Origin: Plasmodium malariae
Lineage: Eukaryota > Apicomplexa > Aconoidasida > Haemosporida > Plasmodiidae
Length of the DNA stretch: 64,000 nt
Assembly: GCF_900090045.1 (NCBI RefSeq)
Contig: NC_041778.1
Location: 898,501 to 962,500 of the forward strand
Reading direction: 5' to 3'
The notes under the pieces were generated by a model. It searched no databases and was not told the DNA's origin. It saw nothing but the letters and a program-made list of their open reading frames with translations. The translations under genes and the position numbers were made by a program. How positions within the stretch are numbered: the stretch's first letter is position 1; the number at the start of each line of letters is the position of its first letter. Below, piece after piece: positions 33,288 through 43,868 of the stretch.

Positions 33288-34394
33288 TCCTAAATAAACA
33301 GACATGTTTTTTGTAATCATCCTCCGTTCGACAGAAAAGGAAAAAAATAAAAATAAAATAATATGCACAAAAAACAAAAAATAAATGCATATAATTAGAC
33401 TGCCCAGAATGTTAACTGTATAATACTGTAAATAATATTATTATTATTTTTTTTTTTTTAAAGTAAAATGGCATGCACATTTGAAAATTAATGTCTGCTT
33501 CCTGCTGAATGAGGGTTGTTTCGCGTATGTACATTTATACATTATATATACGTAGTAGAAATACATATTATAAATATGTAGTATATATAATTATAAATAC
33601 GTAATATATATAATTGCAAATACGTAGTAGGTATAATTATAAATACGTAATATATATAATTGTAAATACGTAGTAGGTATAATTATAAATACGTAATATA
33701 TATAATTGTAAATACGTAGTAGGTATAATTATAAATACGTAATATATATAATTGTAAATACGTAGTAGGTATACATACTATAAATGCGTAGTAATATACT
33801 TACTATATATAAAACTTATATATACATCTTATGTATGTATACATAGTATATCATATATATTTTTATGCGTACATACATATATTTATATATATGTACATAT
33901 TCACATTTACGCATAATACATGCCATTTCACATTTTTTTCTTTACAATTTTTTCAATTATTTTATGTTTTTTTGGTTTTGCATCATTTATTTTTTCATTA
34001 AAAGGAAAGCAAAGAAAAAAAAAAAAAAAAGAAAAATACAAAATATTCGTATTTGCACTGCTAAATTTTTGCTTTTTGTAGTTAATTTTTCATTTTAATA
34101 AATTTCATTTTTCACTTTTTACTGATCATTTTTTATTTTTTGCCCTTCATTTTTCACATTTTATTTTTCATTTTTTATTTTTCATTTGTCACTTTTCATT
34201 TTTCATTTTTCACTTTTCATTTTTCACGCTAAACATTTCATGCATTTCTCTTTTTTCGTTTTTCATTTATAAAAAATAGCAAATATTGATAAAGGAATAG
34301 TGTATAAATATACGTACATACTACTATGTACATTTATGTATATACTATACGTGTACATAAATGGCATAACACATATATATCGTATATATATTAT

Positions 34395-34431
<37 letters not shown>

Positions 34432-34617
34432 ATGTACACCTTCCGAGCAAACGATTTATTATCGTCCTTTTGATTCTTTTCCTTAATATTTTTTAAAATT
34501 ATACGTACATATATATATATATATATATATATCCATCTATATTATATATGTATGTGTATATATGTACATATGTATATGTACGCATTTTCCATTACTTTTG
34601 CCGTTATTTCCATTACC

Positions 34618-34653
<36 letters not shown>

Positions 34654-35155
34654 TATTTTACTTACTGTACATGCGAATTGTTTTTAAAGAGTAAAAAACA
34701 ACTCAATTTTTGTTTTTATTATTTGAGGAGTTCGTTCCTGTTCCGATTTTGTAACTTTTCATTTGACCATTTTCATTTCACGCTTTTCATTTAACCATCT
34801 TCATTTCACACTTTGCATGTTACTCTTTTTATTTTATATTTTGATAGTTTAGTCCCATTACCATTTTTGTGTAGCACTTAATCTTTTATCGTATTTTATT
34901 TGTATTTTATTATGTTTTTTTCATTTCATTTCATTTTGTATGTATATACATGCTTAACTTTTAACGAGCGTTCTATTTGTTAAATTTTTCACGTTCGTGT
35001 GTATGCAAGTGGACTATATCTTTTTCCCCTTTATACGTAAACGGAAAACTTAATTAAATTTTTTTTTTTTTTTTTTGTTCTTTTGTAATTTTGATATTCA
35101 AGTACTTTATTTTTTTCTTTTAACAAAACACAACTGGAAAAAAGAAGCAAGGGAG

Positions 35156-35197
<42 letters not shown>

Positions 35198-35316
35198 GAT
35201 TTATATATGTCTTTACTTATCCACGTTGCTATTTGTTTTCTTGTAATTTGATTTTCCTCAAAATTTCCTTCTAATTACGTTAACTTGTTCACGTTGTTAT
35301 TTTTCTCAGAGCAAAT
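33288..35316. other. 2-kb intergenic region upstream of the Sel1-repeat gene
   Basis: Contains a strict 23/46-bp array (33598-33764), ttttcatttttcac units at about 34105-34230, (TA)n runs near 34411-34430 and 34511-34532, a T tract at 34619-34650 and an A tract of about 38 bases at 35156-35193. No gene seen. Confidence 0.6.
33598..33764. repeat. 23-bp array with a TACGTA palindrome in every unit
   Basis: Two 23-bp half-units (…aattataaatacgtaatatat and …aattgtaaatacgtagtaggt) alternate to make a 46-bp dimer. TACGTA begins at 33598, 33621, 33644, 33667, 33690, 33713, 33736 and 33759, exactly every 23 bp. Confidence 0.92.
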
Positions 35317-38300
35317 ATGATTAAAAATGTCTTTTACGTTATACTTACATTTTCATTTTTTCTATTTATAATAAAGTGCGAATACTATACCAATGAAAAG
35401 AAAGATATATTTATTGAAATCGAAAGCAGTAATGCCAATTATGATAAGCGCAATGGGAATCCGTTGAAAGACAAGGCAAATGAAGCACGGTATAAAAACA
35501 GTGCAGCTAGTAATAAGAGGGATAAGGTAAATAAAGAAGAAGGTATTCAGTTAGAGGATATAAAAGAAGATATTATAAAAAGGAAGAGAAAAAATGAAAA
35601 TTATGATAATGAAAAGAAAAGCTATAATACTTTTTACAACTCAAAAAGTGAAGGAACGAAAGAGGATAGGAAGGAAAGAAGTGTGGGAGGGAAAATTCGT
35701 CATAAGAGCAGAGAGGAAATTAACGAAGAGGGGAAAACATATAGTATGCATGCAGAAGATGGTATTAGCAGTAGCGATCTTAACGATGATAAAGATGATG
35801 ATAAGACGAATAAGAGGATGCCCACGAATTCAGTGGAAATCAGTAACGAACAACACAGTAACGAACAACACAGTAACGAACAACACAGTAACGAACAGCA
35901 CAGTAACGAACAACACAGTAACGAACAACACAGTAACGAACAGCACAGGAATGATAACTTCCTTGCACAGTTTCAAGATAGAATCGAAATTTATGATGGC
36001 ATTATTGACGAAATTGTTATTAGAAGCTTGAACAGCAGGAGGAATTACACGTATATGAACATGTTAGAAGAATATTCATTGATGACAAAGATGAATAAAG
36101 AGATGTACGATACGTTAAAATACTTAATTCGAATTGTTAAGTATAGTACTATTAGTAATATCCCGTCTTATAATGAAAAGAAAATGGTATTAAAATATGA
36201 TGTTAAAGAGAATATATATAAAAAACATTTTATTATTTCATTATTTCGTTGGTACAATACATTTAAAATAGTAGAATCATCTTTTGATAAAACTAATTAT
36301 GTATTCTACATTGATGATAGGAATAATATATACTCCTATAAATATACCTATAAATTAGTTTTAAATTTAGTGAGTTCACAAAATTTCTTATTTTATATCA
36401 ACTTAAATAAATTTTCGTTATTAGAAATTTTGGACAGTTATAATAAATACAATTTTAAAATTAATAACACGATAAGGTACTATCCTTCTCATATGTATAA
36501 CTTCGAAAATTTCAATGATTTTGTCTATTCATATTTTTCTCATTATAATCATCGTTTTTTTGAAAAGCACAAATATTTAATAGATGAAGAGGTATGGTAT
36601 AATAAAATAATACATGATGATAATAACCAATTGTTTAAAAAATTAAAAAAATTAAATAATAATTTTATTTTATACAAATTTAAGACCAACTCTGATGTTA
36701 AAGTCAACTACTTAGAAGCAGAAATGACGTTAATATTTTCCATCTTCAAGGATTTCCTGCTTCATTTGTTGAACAACTTATATAATGAATATTATTTCGA
36801 TAAGATGCAACATGCCGCGGGTGGAGCAAAGGTCAGGGAGGTGCCTAGCAGAGCGTCCGGTGTGGTAAAAGAAGCGGCAAAGGAAGCGGTAATTGGTAAA
36901 GAGATCGATGTAGCGACCGATGTAGCGACCGATGTAGCGACCGATGTAGCGACCGATGTAGCGACCGATGTAGCGACCGATGTAGCGACCGATGTAGCGA
37001 CCGATGTAGCAACCGATGTAGCGATCGATGTAGCAACCGATATTGCTAATACTGAGGTCATGTCGGATTCCAAGAAGGAGGAAGCGGAGAAAGTGCCAGA
37101 ATCGGCCGTAGGCTATGTGAGAGGAGATGAACAAGTTGAATTGAAGGGAGCATATCACCACCCGAATAATAGTACATATGAAAATATGCACAGCGAAGGG
37201 GAACAATGTTCAACGGATGGAGGGCTTAAGGGTGATCATGCAAGTTCGTGTAGAAGAAGTGCAGAGAGTGGTGGAACCCATGGAAACGCGAACAAGCAGG
37301 GTGATACTAAGAGTAATGTTCATAGTAGTGCGAATGTAAACATGTATAACGAAGAGAAAGATAACCTTCAGAGTAACACGCGCAGTACTGTTATTGATAG
37401 TATCAGTGGTAGTAATAGTAGTGATGATAGCGTGAGTAAGGAAGGAGAAATGAGGAACGATCGCTTGGACATGGAAAGTGGTTACATAGAAAGAGACGAA
37501 GTAGAAGATGCAGATGATGATGAGAGCAAATATGCTCCAAACCAAGAGAAGAAGAATGTAGATGCTGGAGAGGAAGATAGTGATATATGGAATAACATCC
37601 TAGAATCGTATTATAAATTATCTGGTAATGAAAATCTTAAAAAATATAATAATTATATAATAAAGAATTTAAACCGTTTTCTTAATTTATCTGGAGAAAA
37701 TTTAAATAATGATTATAATAATTATAAAAATAAATATGAACTAAAAGATGGTTTTATTATTAACAAAAATATGGATAGAAATATCGCATTGATTTTTAAT
37801 CCGTCAAAAGATATCTTTTCTTATTTGAATCAAATAAACAATAAAAAAAAAATAAATTTTAAAAAAATATATGAATATTTACTAACAATTATGAAATATA
37901 AGGATGGTAGTAACTTTTACGACAATCATTTGCAATGTAGAAGTAGAACAGACATGTTACAATATATTGAAGAGAAATATGGTCTGCCGAACTATTATGA
38001 GATAAGTGAGCAGAACATAATAAATGGTGTGGATCACTTGAGGGAAAAGCCTAGGACAAGAGAGGAGATGTTCTCCCACATGAAGCGGGACGATTTGAGT
38101 AGATTTATCATTTTAAATGGAAATGATGGCGGTGGTATTGGTAAAATGGGGAACATTCAGACAAAGGAGGTATCCAATCCTAGGGAAATGTACAGAAAGA
38201 TAGATCTGGGGATATACACCCCTGCGGCTACCCAGATGAAGGATAAAATACACGATCAGCTGAAATTGTTGAGGACCAAATTTACAGACAAGTTAAAAAG

Positions 38301-41300
38301 TGAAGCAACGTGTGTGTTAGCATTTCTATATTTAATAGGAATAAATGATGATAATGGGAAGTTACAATTCCCATATGGTTTTCCTAGAAACATTGATTAT
38401 TCAGTAAAACTTATTAGAAAAGGTAAAGATGGTTTATGTAATTTTTTGAGTGGTATATTATATCATATAAATTTACCCATTTTTGTAAATAATTCTTCTA
38501 TTTCTATTACAACAGAAATAAATGATGATATTATTGATATGAATGATAGTTCTGTTAATAGCTTTTTTTATATTTATTATAAAAATAATAATATCATAAG
38601 AAATTATGATTTTTTATCGGATGAAAGTAGGATTATACCACGAGTAGGGGATAATATAAAATCAAAAATTATTTCGTATTCATTAGGATCAACTAAAGAT
38701 GATTTTTATAGTAAATTAGCATTTACTAATAATATAATGAGATTAAAATATAAAAATAAAATGAATAATATATATTTGAAAGATCATTTTGATTTTACTT
38801 ATGATAAGAAAAATTATGAACATTCTGTTATCAAAAATAATATTTCTCCTTTTTTAACATCATGTAATTACTTACTAAGTAATATATTAGGAGCAGTTGT
38901 AGAATCGTTAAAATCTTCTTCATCAATTGAGAGTGGATTATATGAAGAATATATAAATGAAAAACATAGACATCTAATACATAACACTGTAGATCATAAT
39001 AAAAATTTGTTTGAATATTTTTTAAAATTAGCTGATAGCAGAAACTCTTATGCTCTTGCAGCATTAGGAGAAATATATTATTTAGGAAATGAAAGTATAG
39101 GTGTCGAAAGAGATGAAGTCAAAGCTTTTGAGTTTTGGAAAAAAGCTGCAGATCAGGGAGATAGCACTTCCGCCTTGTCAACTGGATATGCTTATTTAGA
39201 TGAGTACAAAAGGTTTGCAAAGAAGGAGGAGATCGTGAAGAACATGAGTCGAGATGAATTGCTCAACATGATAAGGGGTGAGAAGTCAGGCAACGCGGGG
39301 AAGGGTAGCGTTGGTAGTAGCGGAAGCAATGGAAGCAGTAGCGTGTTCGATTTGTATGAAGAAACAAAGGACTTGGGTCAAACAGAGGGAAAGAATAGCA
39401 TGAATGGGAAAAAAAGTGGAGAAGCAAAAAGTACGTCTAGAGGAGGAGAACAGGGTCAAAGGGGTGATACGAAGGAAGGCAGAAGAGAAGAAAACACAGA
39501 TGAGCATTACGCACTTATGTCTAATGTAAATAGAGTGTCCTTCTCAAACGAAGGTACATCCACTGGATTGAATGATGATGCTCTAAACGGTTTTTCAAAT
39601 ATATCTTCTAATCAGGAATATATGGGAGATATGCCACAGGGCAGTTATGTGAATTCTTTCTTTGATGGATCATCTACATTTTATGATGGATCGGAATCGT
39701 CTGCGCAGTATGGAAGTACAAATGTAGGGGGGGAAGGAAGCACTACTTACGAAAATGGTGCTCATAAGATAGGGTCAAATATCAAAACTTCACATGTGGT
39801 GCATGAGGGGGAGAAGAATGACAAGCAAGGGGAGTACGTGCAAAGCGGGGATAACAGTCATAGTTCTAGCAGTCAGACTTATGAGGGTGGTAAGCAGATG
39901 GACGATAATATTTTTGAGGAACAGGATGAGGTTATTAAAAAGTACATGGATGACCTAAGCAAAGACGCTAATAAAGCGTTTAAAAATGCGGAGCAATATT
40001 TTCATAAAGCAATAAGAAACAACGAAGGTAGTTTAGAAAACATTTTAGCAAAATATAATATTTACAAATTCGGGTTAGGGACGAGTAAAAATTTAGAACT
40101 AGCTGGATACTATTTAAAAAAGGCAGCAGATAAAGGAGATAATATATCACAGATGTTATTAGGGCATTATTATTCAGGTACAGATATAGGTATAAAATTA
40201 AAAGATTATAATGATGATAAAATAGAAAATTTTAAAAAGTCGTATAAATATTATAATATGTCAGCGAAGAATGGAAATATTATTTCATTATATAATAAAA
40301 ATATATTAATATTGAAAGGAGTTAATCCGAATTATAAATCATTTAATGAAAAATGTGAAAAAACGTTGAAGCATTTTCATTTCATTGGTTTATTTAATGA
40401 TCGTTTATATGCTTTAACAAAATTGTTAAAGAGAAATTATCAGTTTAAGGATTATACTGGTTCCTTATTAGTTTCTATTATGTTGTCCGAGTTAGGAGAT
40501 CATCCTAATAATGTCAATGCTTCTTTTTTGTGGACTTTGAAAAGGCAAACTATGCAGGTATTTATGGAAAAGTACACCATTGTTGAGAGTAACGTGGAGA
40601 AATACAGGTTGGCCTTAAGCATGGAGCAGGACAGCAAGGAGAAGAGGGGCGGTAGTGAATCCAGAAGTGGAAGTGCAGCCAGTAATGGTAGTGCAGCCAA
40701 CAGCGGAAGTGGTCAAATAATAAAACGAATTTACAACAAGGAGAAGGGGGTAAAATATACCATTCAGAGAAATTCAACAGTCAGTTGGAATTCAATTTTA
40801 AAAAGCTGCACTATGATCATATCAAACATTTTTGAAAAAAAAAAAAAAAAAAATGTTTTTGTTCAAATGAAATTTTGTCATAATTTGAGAGAAGAATTGT
40901 TGCATCGAAATCGAAGAAGGGGTGCTGTCTTTAAAAAGGATAACTGGTATTACATGAAGGATATAAATACATTGGAAGGTATTAAACACAAGGGACTTAT
41001 TACTGCTAATAGTGGAAGTCAGGAAAGAGAGAAATATAACAGCACGAGTAGTAGTGATACTCCGGGAAAGGGCAAGGTGGACAGAGGAAGTTATGGATAC
41101 GTGAATAATGAGCACAAAAAAAAAGGCGAAAAATTAAATGAAGGCACTAATGAAAGCGTGAGTGAAAGCATGAATGACGAAACGAGCAAAAAAAAAAATT
41201 TGTACAACTACGACACGTATCATCTGTCAAAGAAACACAGACAAATGGAGTTACTCGAAAATTATGACAAAATTATACTAAACGAAATAAAGAAGGAAAA

Positions 41301-42207
41301 GGACAACGAAGGAAAAATTAGGAGGATAGAACAGGTTAAGAACACCATTATGGAGCACCTCCGAACAACGGAATTTTTGCACTGTTACTACAAACCCATG
41401 TCTTACTATCAAATTAAGTTGGAAGAAGAAAAACAAAGGCGATTAAATGGAAGTATGGAAGGCAAGAACCGTAGGGAAACTAGTAGTAACATCATGCGTA
41501 CGACAGATGCTCAAGATAATCAGTTTAACAGATATTCCACTTTACTAGAGAGTGAAGACATAAAAGAAATATTTTATTACAAGAAGAAATATTCTTCAAA
41601 TATATTTCATGAAATTCAGAGTTTTTCCAAAAACTGTGATGTGTGCAAACAATACTATGATATATATTCAGCCTATTATGGATATAAAAAGTCAAGTATT
41701 GATTTAATTAAAAAATATAGGGAAGGTGATGAATTTACTATAAAAAGTAAAAGAAAAGAATTACAATATTTAATAAAGAACTCAGGTGAACATAATCATG
41801 AATCTCTTTATTATAAAGCTGTTTTTTTAGAAAATAATAAATTAGATAGTTTAAAAAATATATTACAGATATATTTAGAATTAGCAAGAGATAAACATCA
41901 TGCTTGTAATGTTATTGGAGTTTTAGGTATTTTGAAAATATTTTTTAAAAAAATCTTTTTTGATATCAATATTTTTAAAAGACAGAAAAGAGAAATCAAC
42001 ACGACTTCTGCCATTCCCATACATACATTTTATGACTCGAACACATGCACTTTGGAAGATAATTTTTTATATAAAACCGAATTTGATAAAAAGTGTTTTA
42101 ACTTTGACTATTTGTTAAAAAACAATTATATTTATTCCGAAATTAGGTATACGGACATCTTTAAACTTTTGTATAGTTTATTCTTGTCCTTCTTTAAAAT
42201 GAAATAG
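35317..42207 (+). CDS. Large secretory-pathway protein with Sel1 repeats (SEL1L/Hrd3-like candidate)
   Basis: 2296 residues, one exon. Residues 1-21 are a signal peptide (NVFYVILTFSFFLFIIKC). Sel1-type TPR-like repeats are visible at about 1233-1290 (SYALAALGEIYYLG ... AFEFWKKAADQGDSTSALS) and about 1550-1670 (AGYYLKKAADKGDNISQMLL, YKYYNMSAKNGN), with a possible helix pair at 2140-2200. Between them are low-complexity insertions: SNEQH repeats near 180-207, VATD repeats near 530-570, and Gly/Ser/Asn-rich stretches at 640-740 and 1315-1530. A hydrophobic stretch near 2195-2215 (CNVIGVLGILKIFFKKIFF) might anchor it. Signal peptide plus Sel1 repeats recalls SEL1L/Hrd3 of ER-associated degradation; the exact orthology is inference. 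Confidence 0.8.
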   Translation: MIKNVFYVILTFSFFLFIIKCEYYTNEKKDIFIEIESSNANYDKRNGNPLKDKANEARYKNSAASNKRDKVNKEEGIQLEDIKEDIIKRKRKNENYDNEKKSYNTFYNSKSEGTKEDRKERSVGGKIRHKSREEINEEGKTYSMHAEDGISSSDLNDDKDDDKTNKRMPTNSVEISNEQHSNEQHSNEQHSNEQHSNEQHSNEQHSNEQHRNDNFLAQFQDRIEIYDGIIDEIVIRSLNSRRNYTYMNMLEEYSLMTKMNKEMYDTLKYLIRIVKYSTISNIPSYNEKKMVLKYDVKENIYKKHFIISLFRWYNTFKIVESSFDKTNYVFYIDDRNNIYSYKYTYKLVLNLVSSQNFLFYINLNKFSLLEILDSYNKYNFKINNTIRYYPSHMYNFENFNDFVYSYFSHYNHRFFEKHKYLIDEEVWYNKIIHDDNNQLFKKLKKLNNNFILYKFKTNSDVKVNYLEAEMTLIFSIFKDFLLHLLNNLYNEYYFDKMQHAAGGAKVREVPSRASGVVKEAAKEAVIGKEIDVATDVATDVATDVATDVATDVATDVATDVATDVATDVAIDVATDIANTEVMSDSKKEEAEKVPESAVGYVRGDEQVELKGAYHHPNNSTYENMHSEGEQCSTDGGLKGDHASSCRRSAESGGTHGNANKQGDTKSNVHSSANVNMYNEEKDNLQSNTRSTVIDSISGSNSSDDSVSKEGEMRNDRLDMESGYIERDEVEDADDDESKYAPNQEKKNVDAGEEDSDIWNNILESYYKLSGNENLKKYNNYIIKNLNRFLNLSGENLNNDYNNYKNKYELKDGFIINKNMDRNIALIFNPSKDIFSYLNQINNKKKINFKKIYEYLLTIMKYKDGSNFYDNHLQCRSRTDMLQYIEEKYGLPNYYEISEQNIINGVDHLREKPRTREEMFSHMKRDDLSRFIILNGNDGGGIGKMGNIQTKEVSNPREMYRKIDLGIYTPAATQMKDKIHDQLKLLRTKFTDKLKSEATCVLAFLYLIGINDDNGKLQFPYGFPRNIDYSVKLIRKGKDGLCNFLSGILYHINLPIFVNNSSISITTEINDDIIDMNDSSVNSFFYIYYKNNNIIRNYDFLSDESRIIPRVGDNIKSKIISYSLGSTKDDFYSKLAFTNNIMRLKYKNKMNNIYLKDHFDFTYDKKNYEHSVIKNNISPFLTSCNYLLSNILGAVVESLKSSSSIESGLYEEYINEKHRHLIHNTVDHNKNLFEYFLKLADSRNSYALAALGEIYYLGNESIGVERDEVKAFEFWKKAADQGDSTSALSTGYAYLDEYKRFAKKEEIVKNMSRDELLNMIRGEKSGNAGKGSVGSSGSNGSSSVFDLYEETKDLGQTEGKNSMNGKKSGEAKSTSRGGEQGQRGDTKEGRREENTDEHYALMSNVNRVSFSNEGTSTGLNDDALNGFSNISSNQEYMGDMPQGSYVNSFFDGSSTFYDGSESSAQYGSTNVGGEGSTTYENGAHKIGSNIKTSHVVHEGEKNDKQGEYVQSGDNSHSSSSQTYEGGKQMDDNIFEEQDEVIKKYMDDLSKDANKAFKNAEQYFHKAIRNNEGSLENILAKYNIYKFGLGTSKNLELAGYYLKKAADKGDNISQMLLGHYYSGTDIGIKLKDYNDDKIENFKKSYKYYNMSAKNGNIISLYNKNILILKGVNPNYKSFNEKCEKTLKHFHFIGLFNDRLYALTKLLKRNYQFKDYTGSLLVSIMLSELGDHPNNVNASFLWTLKRQTMQVFMEKYTIVESNVEKYRLALSMEQDSKEKRGGSESRSGSAASNGSAANSGSGQIIKRIYNKEKGVKYTIQRNSTVSWNSILKSCTMIISNIFEKKKKKNVFVQMKFCHNLREELLHRNRRRGAVFKKDNWYYMKDINTLEGIKHKGLITANSGSQEREKYNSTSSSDTPGKGKVDRGSYGYVNNEHKKKGEKLNEGTNESVSESMNDETSKKKNLYNYDTYHLSKKHRQMELLENYDKIILNEIKKEKDNEGKIRRIEQVKNTIMEHLRTTEFLHCYYKPMSYYQIKLEEEKQRRLNGSMEGKNRRETSSNIMRTTDAQDNQFNRYSTLLESEDIKEIFYYKKKYSSNIFHEIQSFSKNCDVCKQYYDIYSAYYGYKKSSIDLIKKYREGDEFTIKSKRKELQYLIKNSGEHNHESLYYKAVFLENNKLDSLKNILQIYLELARDKHHACNVIGVLGILKIFFKKIFFDINIFKRQKREINTTSAIPIHTFYDSNTCTLEDNFLYKTEFDKKCFNFDYLLKNNYIYSEIRYTDIFKLLYSLFLSFFKMK
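35850..35949 (+). repeat. 15-bp coding repeat (SNEQH), seven units
   Basis: The unit agtaacgaacaacac is repeated seven times, the last slightly changed to end in HRND. All three + frames are stop-free across it. Confidence 0.92.
36904..37040 (+). repeat. 12-bp coding repeat (DVAT)
   Basis: The unit gatgtagcgacc occurs about 11 times, with two variant units at the 3' end. It encodes a hydrophobic/acidic tetrapeptide array in a low-complexity insertion. Confidence 0.92.
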
Positions 42208-43868
42208 AGCACTTGTGTGTGAGCAGTTAGACTAAACTGGAGGTAATGTTCGTGGTAAGATTGGCGGATAAAATGGTAGTTAGGCTAGTGGACAGACTGT
42301 TTATTAGGCAAGTTGGACAAGTACATGAACCAATGGAACCATTAGATATGAAGACAGATACCTGGATATACACAAACTGCGTGTGCGTCATGCATGTTAA
42401 GTCCACACGAACCGAATACATAAGTGTGTAAAAATATTTCCTTGCGTAGTAAGGTGCGAACGCGTGATATACATGTGGGTGCATGTTCTTATGGATGAAT
42501 TTTATTTATATAACGGAATATACTTCCGTACGCAAGAAATGTGAGCATGAGAATTTTCAAGATTAGTATGCTTCATATGTGTGTTTATACCCACGTGCCC
42601 TATATAATTCGTACTTTATTTATTTATTATTATTTATTTATTATTATTTATTTATTATTATTTATTTATTATTATTTATTTATTATTATTTATTTATTAT
42701 TATTTATTTATTATTATTTATTATTATTATTTATTATTATTATTTATTTATTATTATTTATTTATTATTATTTATTTATTATTATTTATTATTGTTTATT
42801 TATTATTATTTATTTATTATTATTTATTTATTATTGTTTATTTATTACTGTTTATTTATTACTGTTTGTTTATTACTGTTTATTTATTATTTTTTTTTTT
42901 TTATTTTTTTTTTTTTTTTTTTTGTATCTTTGGTTTAATAAATTGCCTCATTGCAGTTTGGAAAAACCCACATTTATTTAGACAAAAGCATGCATTAACT
43001 GATGTTTGAATTTGTACTTCTTTTTTTTTTTTATACTATGCTATTATTAATTTGTGGAAGGCTATTTCGTTTCAGTGTTTCCTCTTTTTTTTTTTTCTTT
43101 TTATATGTATGTGTAATATCCGTTATAAATTTAACTGCTTAATTTTTTTTTTGTTCTTTGCACCCATATTTGATAATTAAGAATTCATAAATTTTAGAAA
43201 ATAAACAAAATGAGAAAAATATGCAAAAAAAAATAAACTAGATAAAAGACATCAAAATTAGCAAAATGGGGCAAATAAACAACTGAATGAATAAAAAAGA
43301 TGCAACTGACAAGGTTTTAGCTTCGGGGGAGAATAATTTGCAGTCAATTGTTACTCAAAAAGGTTTACGAGAAATATATGCATGCATGTATGTATGTAAG
43401 TATGTGTGTATGTATGTATGTAAATATGTGTGTATGTATATATGTATGTATGTATATTTGTATTATGTATGTATGTATGTATATTTGTATTATGTATGTA
43501 TGTATGTATGTATATATGTACGTATGTATGTATGTATATATGTACGTATGTATGTATGTATATATGTACGTATGTATGTATGTATATATGTACGTATGTA
43601 TGTATGTATGTGCTTGTCCGTGTAAATTCTTTTTTTTTCCTTTCTTACGAGTTCGCTGTAGTAAGGGGGAGAGGATATTCACTGCATTGTAAGGGATGAC
43701 GAGAAAAATGAGTGGTCGTTTCTTACAAACTCGTTTGAGGAGTTATGTCATCATCTCACTTTGTCATTTTTCACTTTGTAAAATTAGCCGCAAAATCAGC
43801 TCATCCGAAAATTTATTCAATCGCTTATTATAAATGTGTGTGCAAAATTTTTTTTTTTTTTTTTTTAG
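42208..43868. other. Convergent intergenic region with tetra- and 13-bp repeats
   Basis: Lies between the Sel1-repeat gene (+) and the kleisin gene (-). Holds a ttatttattatta array (about 42617-42890) and atgtatgtatgtatat arrays (about 43378-43610). A + strand frame at 42246-42431 (61 codons) is free of repeats but has no start context or similarity I can name. It is likely 3' UTR. Confidence 0.6.

Noticed and set aside
33598..33764. CRISPR-like regular array
   Set aside because: Units are contiguous halves of a 46-bp dimer with no unique spacers; it is a tandem repeat, and the DNA is eukaryotic.
43287..43699. Overlapping 78-114 codon frames
   Set aside because: Products of atgtatgtatgt repeats.
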